DNA from: Akebia trifoliata
Lineage: Eukaryota > Streptophyta > Magnoliopsida > Ranunculales > Lardizabalaceae
DNA length: 64,000 bases
Assembly: GCA_017979445.1 (NCBI GenBank)
Contig: CM030716.1
Location: forward strand, 12,685,611 to 12,749,610
Direction: 5' to 3'
A program made the position numbers and the translations under genes. This document shows positions 12,573 to 22,435 of this stretch, piece by piece; position 1 is the first letter of the stretch; each line of letters opens with the position of its first letter. Under the pieces are notes generated by a model. It worked only from the letters and a program-made list of their open reading frames with translations, had not been told where the DNA came from and made no database searches.

Positions 12573-14831
12573 GGGAATGCTAGTTTTCAAAGATCACATG
12601 ATGACGTTAGCAATGTCCACCACATTCATTTTTCAATAATATCCTTATCCATTTTTTTTTTACTGAAAAATTCTAGGTATGTTGGTCTTTTACATAATAA
12701 ATATATTTATTATCTTGACATTTATTGTCAAAGCAATTACTGCAAATAAGACATTTATATTCAAAGACTAAAATGCTTTTTGCATTTATTATTTAAAAGA
12801 CAAACATTTGTTATGCAATGAAGGACTCCATTGTCATTGCCAGGTGAGGAGCTAGTAAGGATATTGTTGGGGAGGGAGGAGAATCTCCCACATTCAAGTT
12901 TTTGGTGATTTTAGATTACCCTTGCATCTTTGTCTTAATTTAAAATGATTCTATGTTTTCAACTAATGACATGCCTCCTTTGACCCTATTGCTCCCCTCC
13001 CTCCAATTTTTACCCCCTCTTGCTTTAATTCTTTTGATTAATTAGATACCCCTTTACACTATGATGAATATTTGAGATGCCCCGAAACTTTGTTTTCAAA
13101 CTGATGACATGGCCCATTCAACATGTTTTGTCTTTTATAGACTAACTGAAAATGATCTAAATAACTTCATTTGCAATTGGCATCCAAATTTTTTATTTTT
13201 TTCCCCTAAAGTTAGTCATCTCCAAGTATTTCAATTCCTCAACCTCTATAAAAAATTAATTTTAATCTATTTAACTCCATCTAAAATCTATCATTTTGAA
13301 CATTGTCATAAACCCTTCTATAAAACCTTAGAACTTTTTAGCAAAAATCTCATCATCTTCTACTTCAAAAATCCTACCTTATTTTTCCAAGAGGTTGAAG
13401 ATATCTGATTTCGGGAAGAGATCTAATTTGAAAGGTTTTTTTATTTTAGGTTAAGAGGGAAATGAAGTCATCTAATTTTTTTTCTATAGATAAGACTGAG
13501 GTCGAGGGGGCATGTAGGCATGTTGGTAGATATTTGAGATAGCCTCCTATGCTTTTAAACTGGTGACATTGCCCCTTGACTTGGGGCTTATCTCCGACAC
13601 TAATGAGAAATCACCTAAATACCATTTTTTTCAACTTCTAACTAAAAACCTTGAATATATTCCCCAAATTAAACCATTTATCCTCAAGCTCTTCAATCTT
13701 ACAATTAAATGTACTTTTCCTCCCATAAAAAAATCTTGGCTTTCCCTTGGTCATTGTGTAATTTTTTTTATAAATATAAATATTACACAACCTCAAATAA
13801 GCTATATATATATATATATATAATGAAAATGTCCTCTTATAATGACAATAAGAAAAAAATAAGGTATATATATATATAAAAGGTATTGGACATTGCTAAC
13901 ATCCAACTTACATTATGGATATATAAAGTATACGAATTCTAACAACAATTTTTTCCCCTTCTTGAATCTCCTTTCTTTTGTTGTTGTTGTTGTTGTTAAT
14001 GTTGTCTTTAGTCTATGATCGGACATTGCCTCGGTGCAGCTGGGGGTTTAGAAGCCATTGCTACAATTAAGGCCATAACTACAGGGTGGTTGCATCCAAC
14101 CATTAACCAATTTGTATGTACTTCTTCCAATAGTTCTTTTAAAACTGGTGAATGAAGTTAAAGAACATTTTTTAGGGGATTCCCATAAAGGGGATTTTTT
14201 TTTTTTTAAATTTATGTATTATTCATTTTAATTTCGAAAATGATAAATTACCATTTTTGATAAAAAAAAATATATATTTCAATTAAAGTGAAGGAAAACT
14301 TTTCTTGCAACTAATTTTTCCCCACTTTAATTTTAGTAAATAGTTAGAAAATTCGCTCGACAAAATTAATGATAAGCCTTGTATCCCTTTTAAGTAAAAT
14401 AGTTTAATTTAAAAAAATAATTTACCATTTTTGAAATTAAAATGACTAGTGCGCTGAAGTGGGAATTTCACAATTTTCAGCACTATTTGAGTAAATTAAC
14501 CTTTTCAAAATTATTTTTATAAGATTTTTCATTTTTATAGATTTCAATTTCAATATTGGATAGCTTCAACTATTTGCCAAACTGATTTATCCTTCTTTTT
14601 ATCATAACTGTAGAATCTGGAGCCTTCAGTTACGTTCGATACTATCCCAAACAAAAAAAAGCATCATGAAGTCAATGTTGGTGAGATGTGGACCCTTCCT
14701 TTCAAATTTTTTGAAAACCAAAAAAAAAAATCTGACTTATTTATTATCTTTTGTTATTTGCAGCCATTTCAAATTCTGTTGGGTTTGGAGGGCAGAATTC
14801 TGTCTTGGTTTTTTCAGCATTTAAATTATGA
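1878..14831 (+). CDS. KAS I-like 3-oxoacyl-[acyl-carrier-protein] synthase, copy A (complete, 7 exons)
   Basis: This enzyme class condenses malonyl-ACP with acyl-ACP (C4 to C14) in plastid type II fatty-acid synthesis. I join exons 1878-2327, 4433-4864, 7690-7863, 10904-11017, 14012-14113, 14614-14680 and 14764-14831. All introns are GT-AG and the product is about 468 residues, the usual KAS I size. The first 55 or so residues look like a plastid transit peptide, followed by [20 protein letters not shown]. The nucleophile Cys is in STACATSN (exon 2), the first His in NAHATS (exon 4), the conserved Lys in NSTK at the end of exon 4, and the second His in [12 protein letters not shown] (exon 5). 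The C terminus has NSVGFGGQN, where typical KAS I has NSFGFGGHN. Exon 2 is divergent, with [13 protein letters not shown] and [11 protein letters not shown]. This suggests a diverged paralogue rather than the housekeeping KAS I. An ATG at 1869 would add three residues. No stop or frameshift was seen. Confidence 0.88.
4433..4864 (+). CDS. KAS copy A exon 2: active-site cysteine exon
   Basis: It starts after ttgcag with IDKKRAGV and ends at GSGIL before a gtatgt donor. It carries the nucleophile Cys in [16 protein letters not shown] and the conserved [17 protein letters not shown] stretch. The next intron (4865-7689) is 2825 nt. It contains the segment duplicated in copies B, C and D and a foldback repeat near 6937-7130. 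Confidence 0.88.
6937..7130. repeat. Foldback (hairpin) repeat in KAS intron 2
   Basis: Left arm: catgttttgtcttacatggg, then gaatgggctgattttttgtg. Right arm: caaaaaatcagctcattcc, then catataagacaaaatg. The arms are inverted copies around about position 7045. The same element sits at the matching place in copies B (about 38555-38745) and D (about 47690-47860), so it was inserted before the duplications. Confidence 0.75.
7690..7863 (+). CDS. KAS copy A exon 3
   Basis: It starts after gatag with [20 protein letters not shown] and ends at SPEE before gtactt. It is 174 nt in phase 0, identical in length to the matching exons in copies B (39301-39474) and C (54923-55096). Confidence 0.88.
7971..8100 (+). 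repeat. tRNA-derived SINE-like repeat
   Basis: A box-A-like run (acttagttaagtggtaaaag) lies upstream of a box-B-like run (ggttcaaatcc) at tRNA-like spacing, followed by a non-tRNA tail. The acceptor stem is not complete, so this is not a functional tRNA gene. The same element is present in copy C at about 54690-54815 (reverse strand). Its promoter part is missing from copy B near 39580. Confidence 0.55.
8949..9234. mobile_element. Small non-autonomous CACTA-like element in KAS intron 3
   Basis: It starts CACTACGTGAAAA, and the reverse complement of its end reads CACAATGTGAAGAA, so the termini are imperfect inverted repeats of the plant CACTA type. It is flanked by TAA at 8946-8948 and 9235-9237, the 3-bp target duplication expected for CACTA elements. 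Copy B has the uninterrupted site with a single TAA (about 40481-40483), which directly supports the insertion. Length 286 bp, no coding capacity. Confidence 0.85.
10005..10085 (+). repeat. tRNA-like SINE fragment in KAS intron 3
   Basis: A box-A-like tataactcaattggtac and a box-B-like aagttcaactcc are spaced as in a tRNA promoter. The fragment is also present in copy B near 41340-41410. It has no intact cloverleaf. A second box-B-like piece (ggttcaatacccg) lies near 10613. Confidence 0.4.
10904..11017 (+). CDS. KAS copy A exon 4: first catalytic histidine and the lysine
   Basis: It starts after cccag with [11 protein letters not shown] and ends with VNSTK before gtctct. The His of NAHATS and the Lys of STK are the expected catalytic residues. 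The donor is followed at once by a CT microsatellite (about 11019-11068). Confidence 0.87.
11019..11068. repeat. (CT)n microsatellite just after the exon 4 donor
   Basis: About 22 CT units begin within a few bases of the intron 4 donor. In copy B the same place (about 42346-42363) has only about nine units. Confidence 0.9.
11074..11776. mobile_element. MITE-like element with palindromic interior in KAS intron 4
   Basis: The left end reads gggaatattaacgtccaag then acctcatgggga. The right end reads tcctcatgaggt then cttggacattagcattcccc. These are inverted copies of each other and are flanked by tatata runs. Inside, modules such as gggctgattttttgtgagg and tcctcacaaaaaattcag form further hairpins. 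Copy B has a partial version starting near 42369. No coding sequence. Confidence 0.6.
11797..12118. mobile_element. Foldback element in KAS intron 4
   Basis: The left end has ccaaaatttgtcttatatgg. The right end has catataagacaaattttgg. The interior again carries paired ttgattttttt/gatgatctc modules with gagatcatc partners. It is probably related to the elements at 6937 and 42861. Confidence 0.6.
12537..12570. repeat. (GT)n microsatellite
   Basis: An uninterrupted GT run of about 15 units. The copy B equivalent near 43748-43784 is interrupted. Confidence 0.9.
12571..14011. other. Intron 4, distal part: no gene seen
   Basis: AT-rich sequence collinear with copy B about 43785-45185. A motif gttagcaatgtcc near 12608 reappears inverted as ggacattgctaac near 13890, hinting at a larger inverted-repeat element, but I could not define its ends. 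The open frames here are short and not conserved in copy B. Confidence 0.4.
14012..14113 (+). CDS. KAS copy A exon 5: second catalytic histidine
   Basis: It starts after ctttag with [16 protein letters not shown] and ends with HPTINQF before gtatgt. It is 102 nt long. The equivalent exon of copy B has lost 8 nt. Confidence 0.87.
14614..14831 (+). CDS. KAS copy A exons 6 and 7 and stop codon
   Basis: Exon 6 is 14614-14680 ([20 protein letters not shown]) and ends one base into a codon before gtgaga. After an 83-nt intron, exon 7 (14764-14831) completes an Ala codon and reads [10 protein letters not shown] to VFSAFKL, then TGA. The glycine-rich GFGG loop of condensing enzymes is present. Confidence 0.87.
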
Positions 14832-15156
14832 TTTATCAAGTTGTCAATAATTATCAAAGAACAACAAACTAGCTCTTCCCAAGATAGATTTCTTATAGAG
14901 GTTGTTCCATTATTTTATTTTCTAAGAGTTCATCACTGGCTTTTCAGGGTATCTATGTTGTTATATTTGCAGAACCAACCTTTAAAAAAAAACATCAAAC
15001 ATTAAATAAGATAAAGGGTAATTGTGTAATGTTGTTAAAGTGAGTGTAGGAGGGATTAAAACTTTAAGAAATAATATGCAAATGGTATATATATATATAT
15101 ATGAAAGAATATGCAAATGGTATATATATTGTTTGAAGTTTATGTTTGTAAAATAC
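14832..15156. other. 3' flank of KAS copy A
   Basis: Homology with copy B continues to about 14953 (about 46105 in B), which probably covers the 3' UTR. After that, a short duplication around aatatgcaaatggtatata occurs at about 15075 and 15110. No further gene. Confidence 0.5.
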
Positions 15157-15672
15157 TGTGAACATTACAGACATGGATTTAGGAATTGATCTTAAACAAA
15201 CAATAAAATAATCGAATCAAAAAGTAATAATTGTAAAATACCTGGATTTGCTTTTCCGATTATCCGCGAAGAATACTTTGATCTTGATCTGTGAAGAATA
15301 GGTGCACTATCCCAACTCTGCCTACACATTTGGTGATGGAAACCTCTATCTCAATAATAGAATAATCTTTATGTAGAGAAGGGGGAGGGGGGGGGGGGGG
15401 GGGACGACCACCTATTTATAAAAGAGGATACTAGATTTTTCTACCCATCGTAGAATTCTAGTATTAGGTGAATAACACTTAAAATTTAAGAGGATGTTCA
15501 CTAACCCATCATATTTGATGTTGGTAACCAATGGCAGACCACAAGAATGATTTCCAATTTTACTCTTAATGTTTTGAACAAATTACAATCCAGTATTTAT
15601 ATAAAATTTGTATATTTGAAAGAGCTACAAAATATTTTAATAATGAAAATAATAATAATAATAATTCCAACA
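15157..15672 (-). mobile_element. Copia-type LTR (minus strand)
   Basis: Read on the minus strand it begins TGTTGGAATTATTATT just after a purine-rich tract, taggagat (15673-15680), the usual polypurine tract plus LTR start of plant Copia elements. A TATA-like box (ttttataaatagg) lies near 15412-15425 on the minus strand, as expected of an LTR promoter. A pure run of G (15386-15403) on the plus strand lies inside. The inner end near 15157 is approximate. Confidence 0.6.
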
Positions 15673-16331
15673 ATCTCCTACTTGGCATTCACATATACCT
15701 TTTGTTTAAACGACTCTCTAGATTGTTACTTTTTAATAATCTAGTGCACTCTTTTAAAAAAATAATTGTTCAAAACATTTTAGATAATCTTTAACTGTTA
15801 CCTTCATTTAAATACACCACTAATGATAGATCACGGAGGTAACAGAGTGCTCATTTGTCGGCCCTAAGACAGTTCCATGATCTCAAAACTAGTAGCATCA
15901 ATAAATTTAGTAGTTTACCTTTACGTGAACTTTCTTTGTGGTATGAGGACAATGTACACTCCTCAATGTAGTCTGTATGTACATTCCCTAGGTGTCTAGC
16001 TTCATACTCATCGTATGTCATTTTGATATCTTACTAACAACCAGTTATATGATATTCCATCACCTTTCTATTTAACATGAAGGCTTCATCAACGTGATAC
16101 CAAGTCACGTCTAGTCCAAGCATTTTTAACACTTTACGAGTACATCTACTCACAGGCATAGATAACATGTGTACATAATAATGTATAAATAATGATAGTC
16201 ATAATCAATTTCTTCAAGCGATAATAAATAGTTTATTAATTGTATAAATAAATAAAAAACAAACATAAAATAAACTCAACATTTAAATAACATGAACAAA
16301 TGACATGATAACTCCCATATGAATTGCATGT
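15673..16331 (-). mobile_element. Copia element, 3' untranslated part between RNase H and LTR
   Basis: Non-coding sequence between the end of the Copia coding remnant and the polypurine tract. The beginning (near 16331, minus strand) continues the RNase H tail after the solo LTR is removed, with frame HAIHMGVIMSF. No separate gene. Confidence 0.55.
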
Positions 16332-18021
16332 TATAGACACCCCATTTTCGCACACGACTGATTAATCAACTCATCAACCCAATTGCAACAGTTCCTAATG
16401 ATGGATGATTATTTCAATGCTTTATTTGTTACTAGATATGTTTCAGAAATCTAGATGAGGTATCTCAAACTGACAAAACTATAGAAATCACGCTACGCTA
16501 AGAAAATATGACCCCAGAAACATAGAAATCATCATTTTGTAGACAAAAAGAAGCTTCACGATAAAAATCACTAAAAAATAATCAAATTATCAAAATACCC
16601 CTAATCTTAAAACATCCCTAGAGTTTACGTTACACTTAGGAAAATCCATTCAAACACATAAAATAACAAATTGAAACCAAATAAACCATTTCACCAATTT
16701 TCATAGAATTCGACAAAATTACGAAAATGCCCCTCATAAAGTTCACGACCATTTTGCACAAAAAAATTCATAAGTGACACAAATGATAATTCCATCGAAT
16801 TCCTTACAAAAAATCGATTCTAAAATATCTTGGAACATAAAAAACTGACTTGAAACGCAAAAGCCCTCCCTAAGGGTAAAATGGTAATTTTACAATTTTT
16901 ATAATTAAAATTTTCAAAATTAATAAATAAAATATTAAATAATTAAAGTGAAACATTAATTTAAAAATTTGAATAAAAAATCGATCAATCAGACTCTCAG
17001 GCAAAATTGTTGATGGTTGCCAAAATATTTATTCAAGGACCCCTCCATTTGGGGGTCCAAAGAATTAAAGATATAATAGAGAGGGGTTCTTAAAAAAATT
17101 TAAGTCAATCAAGTAAGACTAAAGTCAAAATTAAAGTCAATCAAGTAAGACTAAAGTCAAGATATTAAAATCAATCAAGTAAGACTAAAGTCAAAATCTT
17201 AAAAGTCAATCAAATAAGACCAAAAGTCAAAACCCTAATAGTGTTCTAATTAAATAATAATTCTATTTAACAATCCTAATTAAATAATAACTCTATTTAA
17301 TAGAATTCTAACTAAAATATAACTCTACCTAAAACAGTTCTAATTAAAATATAACTCTAACTAAAAGAATTATAATTAAACCTTAACTCTATCTAAAAGG
17401 CACTTAAAAAAGTTTATAAATAGGAGCCTCCACACCCTATTTTCGTATCAAATAATAAACCCTAAGAGAAGTAGGTCAAAAAGCATCCCTAGCCTCTCAT
17501 AAACCCTAATTTTGAAGTCTCAACTCCTTACTTAACACCCATACTTCGATTTTAGCTCAAAAAACACCTAAAAGTCCTTCAAAAACACTTAGAAATTCAT
17601 AAACAAATTCGAAGAATCCGGATCTAAGAAAGAGATACCTCGCCTCGGAGATCAGAAATCAGATCCAGAGACAGAACGAAGCGAGGAGTACTGTACAATA
17701 AGTTACTCTGTCAGATCTGAGGGAGTGAGAACGTTGTCTTCGGAAAGGTATAAATTTTTTAATTTTTTTTATTACTTAGGTCTTTTAGCAATGTAGTTTA
17801 TTTGGGAATTAGTAGAAACTGGCGTTTCCTGGGCGGGGTTGGTGCCTGACACCTTTCAACCCCGTAACTTGATCCCCGGACTCAGTATTTTTTAGTAGAT
17901 TAGTCGTTTTATCCATTTTGAGTCTATATTCGGTTCCTAGACCATAATAACTAGGTGGCGACTCCCAAACCTCAAAGGTCAAAAGCGGATTCGCGCACCC
18001 CGCCGATCGAGGGCGCTTTCA
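16332..18021 (+). mobile_element. Solo LTR of the Tat-type Gypsy family
   Basis: It runs from tatagacaccccattttcgc (first TG mutated to TA) to gatcgagggcgctttca and matches the LTRs at 20816-22415 and 36603-38098 in both ends and interior. It is flanked by CATGT at 16327-16331 and 18022-18026, a 5-bp target duplication. No internal domain is present, so it formed by LTR-LTR recombination. It splits the RNase H remnant of the Copia element. An internal array of agtcaatcaagtaagacta repeats lies near 17100-17240. Confidence 0.92.
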
Positions 18022-18895
18022 CATGTTCCTTGAAAATCTTTGGCAGGAGTCATTTTGTGAGAGGGTCATCTATCATATTGCTAGAATCTATCTTGGCAAT
18101 CTCAATCAATCATTTACGAGCCTTTTCACATACTAAAAGGTATTTTATCTCAATGTGGTTATTTCCTTTGGTTACTCTTTCATTTTTTGCAAAATCAGTG
18201 GCAGTCTTGTTATCACAATAAATAACAATAAGTCTATCAATGGAATCCACAATATTTAATTCACCGATAAAATTCTTCAACCAGACTGCTTGACGGGTTA
18301 CTTCATAACATCTAATAAATTCTGAATACATTGTCGAATATGTTAGAATGGTCTGTTTTGAGCTTCTTTATGAGATAGCTCCATGCCCAAGTATGAAAAT
18401 ATAATCTAAAGTAAACTTCAAGCTATCACGACATCCAGCATGGTCTACATCAAAATAACCAACAACTCGAAACTCACTCAATCTTCTATATACTAACATA
18501 AAGTCTTTTGCACTCTGCAAATACCGAAGTACTTTTTTTACTGCTTTCCAATGAGTAATACCGGGATTCTACTGATATCTCCCAAGCATACCAACGATGT
18601 AACTGATATTAGGTCGAATACAAATCATTGCATACAGAAGACTACCGACTGCTGAGGTATATTCTGATACATCGATCTCCATCTTCTCAAACTTGTTCTT
18701 AGGACATTGATCTTGATTTAATGCATCTCCTTTCACCACAAGAGTCTCACTAGGGACACATTTATCCATATCAAATCTTTTGAGCACCTTTTCAATGTAT
18801 GCCCTCTATGACAAACCTAAAGACCCAGCCTGTCTATCTCTGTGAATTTTAATTCCTAGAACATATTAAGCATCCCTCATGATTTGATGAACTCC
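18022..18895 (-). pseudogene. Copia reverse transcriptase/RNase H remnant
   Basis: On the minus strand, conceptual pieces read EYTSAVGSLLYAMICIRPNI and GYFDVDHAGC, then TMYSEFIRCYEVTRQAVWLK, VIYCDNKTATDFAKNE, NHIEIKYLLVCEKA and DDPLTK. These are the end of RT and the RNase H of Ty1/Copia polyproteins. At least two in-frame stops interrupt it. The upstream part (integrase, protease, gag) is absent because the element ends at about 18900, where copy B of the KAS locus begins. Confidence 0.85.
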
Positions 18896-19905
18896 TTGAA
18901 TTTTTTACAAGGAGGATGAAATTTATGATTTGTTCGTTATTTTTTTGATTAATTCATAGAACTTTGGAATTTTTTGTGGATTATATAAAGGATGTTATTG
19001 ATAATAAGATTCTTCCCAAAACCCATCATCAAGCTCCCTAAAATCCTCATCTTGATCTTTAGATTTGAAGGTTCAATAAGATAAAATTTTGAGGTTTGAA
19101 GGGTATAGATATTAGGGACAATGACTATAAAGACCTACTTTTTAAAAATATGTACCAAAAACTCTCTTCTAAAAAAAATATGGACTATTTAATATCCTTT
19201 TTATCAAATATTAGTCTAAAAAGGATTTTTTAAGAGAAAATACCATAATCACCCTTTCAACGATTTTTGAGGTTTAAAGTAGGAAGAATGACTTTGAAGG
19301 ACTCTTTATTGAGAATATGTACCGAATGGTCCCTTAGTAAAGAATACGGACCATTTAAGTCTCACTTAATAAAATATTAGTCTATCAAGGATCTTTTGAA
19401 GATTTTTTTAAGAAAAATACCTAAAATACCCTTTTAACAACTTTACAAAGTGTTTGATTTAAAAGTACAGGGTGTCAAATAAAAAACTTGACCAATTTAT
19501 TTAGTTATTAATATTTCTATGAAAAATAGAAAATAAATATTTTACTTACTAAAAGCTATTCATAAATTCAATATAATTTTATTTGACTCATTTGTGTCAA
19601 ATTGCTAATTTTTGAGTTGAATCACTTCGATGAATGTTCAAGTTGAGTTTTAAAATTATTTATATATTTTAATAAATCTAATATAGCTAGACAAAATCAG
19701 TTTGATGATGATCATACTCATCTCCATCATCATCATTATTGTAGTCATCGTCATCGTCATCATCATCTATATGGTTTAAAGATTACTAATTTTGGTAAGA
19801 GATATGTATGTCATCTTATTTTATTTAGTCTAAGAAGATCAACATGTTCACGAACATTTATATTTTAGTTACTTCGATATATTAATAATTTATTTATAAA
19901 TAATT

Positions 19906-19936
<31 letters not shown>

Positions 19937-19943
<7 letters not shown>

Positions 19944-20315
19944 ACGGTTCAGCAGCCCTAAAGTTTGCCAAGTTTGATATTTTTCAAAATATGGGTTAGA
20001 AGCTTTGGAATGAGCTGATGTTTTGTGAGGATGATCTATATGATGAGGAGATCATTCTCACCAAAAATCAGCCTATTCCAAAACTTCTAACCCCATCAAA
20101 AGTGATTTACAAAATTAAACGGTCCATGATTTCAACTTGTAAACTAGGGTTAGAAGTTTCAAAATGAGCTTATTTTTGGTGAAGATGATCTCTTCACCGT
20201 AGAGATCATTCTCACAAAAAATCAGCCTATTCCAAAACTTCTAACCCCATCAAAAGTGATTTACAAAAAATGTTTGGCACAAAACTTGGCAAACTTTAGG
20301 GCTGCCAAACCGCTC

Positions 20316-20318
<3 letters not shown>
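19937..20318. mobile_element. MITE-like foldback element in copy B intron 2
   Basis: The left end has gcagccctaaagtttgccaa. The right end has ttggcaaactttagggctgc. It is flanked on both sides by TA dinucleotide runs and absent at the matching place in copy A (near 6235). The interior has ttggtgaagatgatctc paired with gagatcattctcac and gatttac/catcaaaag motifs shared with the family in intron 4. Confidence 0.75.
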
Positions 20319-20358
<40 letters not shown>

Positions 20359-20363
<5 letters not shown>

Positions 20364-20496
20364 GTGAGGATGATCTCCTCATCATAGAGATCATCCTCAC
20401 AAAAAATCAGCTCATTCCAAAGCTTCTAACCCATATTTTGAAAAATGTTTGGCACAAAACTTGGCAAACTTTAGGGCTGCTGAACCGCCCCCTATA
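20359..20496. mobile_element. Partial second copy of the same foldback element
   Basis: It begins inside the element at ttttggtgaggatgatctcc and ends with the terminal sequence ttggcaaactttagggctgc then tgaaccgcccc. It is separated from the preceding element by a TA run and looks like a truncated copy. Confidence 0.7.
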
Positions 20497-20504
20497 TATA
20501 TATA

Positions 20505-20568
<64 letters not shown>
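20497..20568. repeat. (TA)n microsatellite
   Basis: A long, nearly pure TA tract. Similar tracts lie at about 19908-19940 and 20317-20358 on either side of the foldback elements. Confidence 0.9.
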
Positions 20569-20572
<4 letters not shown>

Positions 20573-20815
20573 ACTTATTGTCTTGTTTGACACTATTATT
20601 CTCATTCCCAAGAAGAATATAGTTGCTTTCGGTTATCAGACACTCTTTTACCATCACCAATACATAACAAAACGTTACTAATCTTGTTTGCATACTACAT
20701 GTGGGATTATATTTGATGATTTATAAGTGCGTTTTATGTCTATTTTATCATTTTATTTAGTTTCGATGATTTCTTTTCTAAATATTCCTTGTTTTCTATG
20801 AAAATTGTATGTATT

Positions 20816-22415
20816 TGTAGACACCCCATTTTTGTACTCGCCTGATTAATCAACTCGTCAATCCGATCGCAACGGTTCCCAATGATGGATGTCTATTCCA
20901 ATGCTTTATTTTGTTATCAGATATGTTTCAGAAATCCGGATGAGGTATCTCGAATTGACAAAACTTTAGAAACCACGCTACGCTAGGAAAATACGACCCC
21001 AGAAACATAGAAATCATCATCTTACAAACCAAAAAGAAGCTTCACGATAAAAACCACTAAAAATGATCAAATTACCAAAATACCCCTAACATCAAAACAA
21101 CCCTAGAACCTACGTTACGCTTAGGAAAACCCATTCAAAACACATAAAACAACAAATCGAAATCAAATAAACCACTTCACCAATTTTCACAAAATTTGAC
21201 AAAATTACGAAAATACCCCTCATAAAATTCACGACCATTTCACACAAAATTTTTTTATAAATGACAACAACCAACATTCCTATTGAATTTCTTACGAAAA
21301 AATGATTCCAAAACATTCTGAAACATTGAAAAATGACTTAAAATGTAAAAACTCTTCTCCTAGGATAAAACGGTAATTTTACAACTTTAATAATTAAAAT
21401 TTTTGACATTAATAAACGAATCATTAAATAATGTAAAGTGAAACATTAAAGTCAATCAAGTAAGACGAAAGTCAATCTTAAAGTCAATCAAGTAAGACTA
21501 AAGTCAAGATATTAAAAGTCAACCAAGAAAGACTAAAGTCAAAGTATTAAAGTCAATCTCATAAGACTAAAGTTAAAACCCTAAATCAAAATCCTAGTCT
21601 AAACTAATCAAGTCAATCTTATAAGACTAAAGTCAAAATCCTAAATCAAAATCCTAATCTAAACTAATGAAGTCAATCTCATAAGATTAAAGTCAAAACC
21701 CTAAATTAAAATCCTAAAGACTAAGTCAATTTCATAAGACCAAAGTCAAAACCCTAACTAAAACTCTAAAAGAAACCCTAATCAAACCCTAATGCTTCTA
21801 AAAAACTTTATAAATAGGAGCCTCCACACCTTATTTTCGTATAAAAGAAAAAACCCTAGAAAAAGTAGGTGAAGAAACCTCCACAACCTCTCTAAAACCC
21901 TAATTTTAGAGTCCCAACTCCTTACCCATCACCCCAACTTCGATTTTAGCCTAAAAAATACCCAGAAATCTTTCAAAAACACCCAAAAATCCATAAGAAA
22001 TTCGAAGCACCCAGATCTAAGAAGGAGATACCTTGCCTCGGAGATCAGAAATCAGATCCGGAGACAGAATGAAGTAAGGAGTACGGTACAAGGAGCAGTT
22101 TCACCAGATCTGAGAGAATAGAACCTTTGCAGATCGAAGGTAAGATTTTTTGTTATTTTTTTATCTAGGTTTTGTCATTAGCAATGTAGTCTTATTTGGG
22201 ATAAGTAGAGACCGGCATTGGCCGGACGGGGTTGGTGCCTAACACCTTCCAACCCCGTAATGTGATCTCCGGATTCAGTTTTTCTATAGTAGATTGGTTC
22301 TTTTATCCGTTTAAAGTCAGTATTTGGTTCCTAAACCGTAATAACTAGGTGGCGACTCCCAAACCTTAAGGGTCAAAAGCGGATCCGCACACCCCGCGGA
22401 TCGAGGGCACTTTCA
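20816..22415 (+). repeat. 5' LTR of the Tat element
   Basis: About 1600 bp, TG to CA. It contains a long array of agtcaatc-type and ataagactaaagtcaaa repeats (about 21440-21770), expanded relative to the 3' LTR, which largely accounts for the 104-bp length difference. A TATA-like tttataaataggagcctcc lies near 21811. Confidence 0.92.
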
Positions 22416-22416
22416 G

Positions 22417-22435
22417 TGGCGACTCCACTGGGGAC
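22417..22435 (+). other. Primer-binding site of the Tat element
   Basis: TGGCGACTCCACTGGGGAC begins one base after the LTR. TGG is the expected complement of a tRNA CCA end. This type of site is common in plant Tat-group elements. The priming tRNA was not identified here. Confidence 0.75.

Noticed and set aside
20412..20693. 93-codon open frame with a Tyr-Ile run (minus strand)
   Set aside because: It is made by the TA microsatellite and part of a foldback element.
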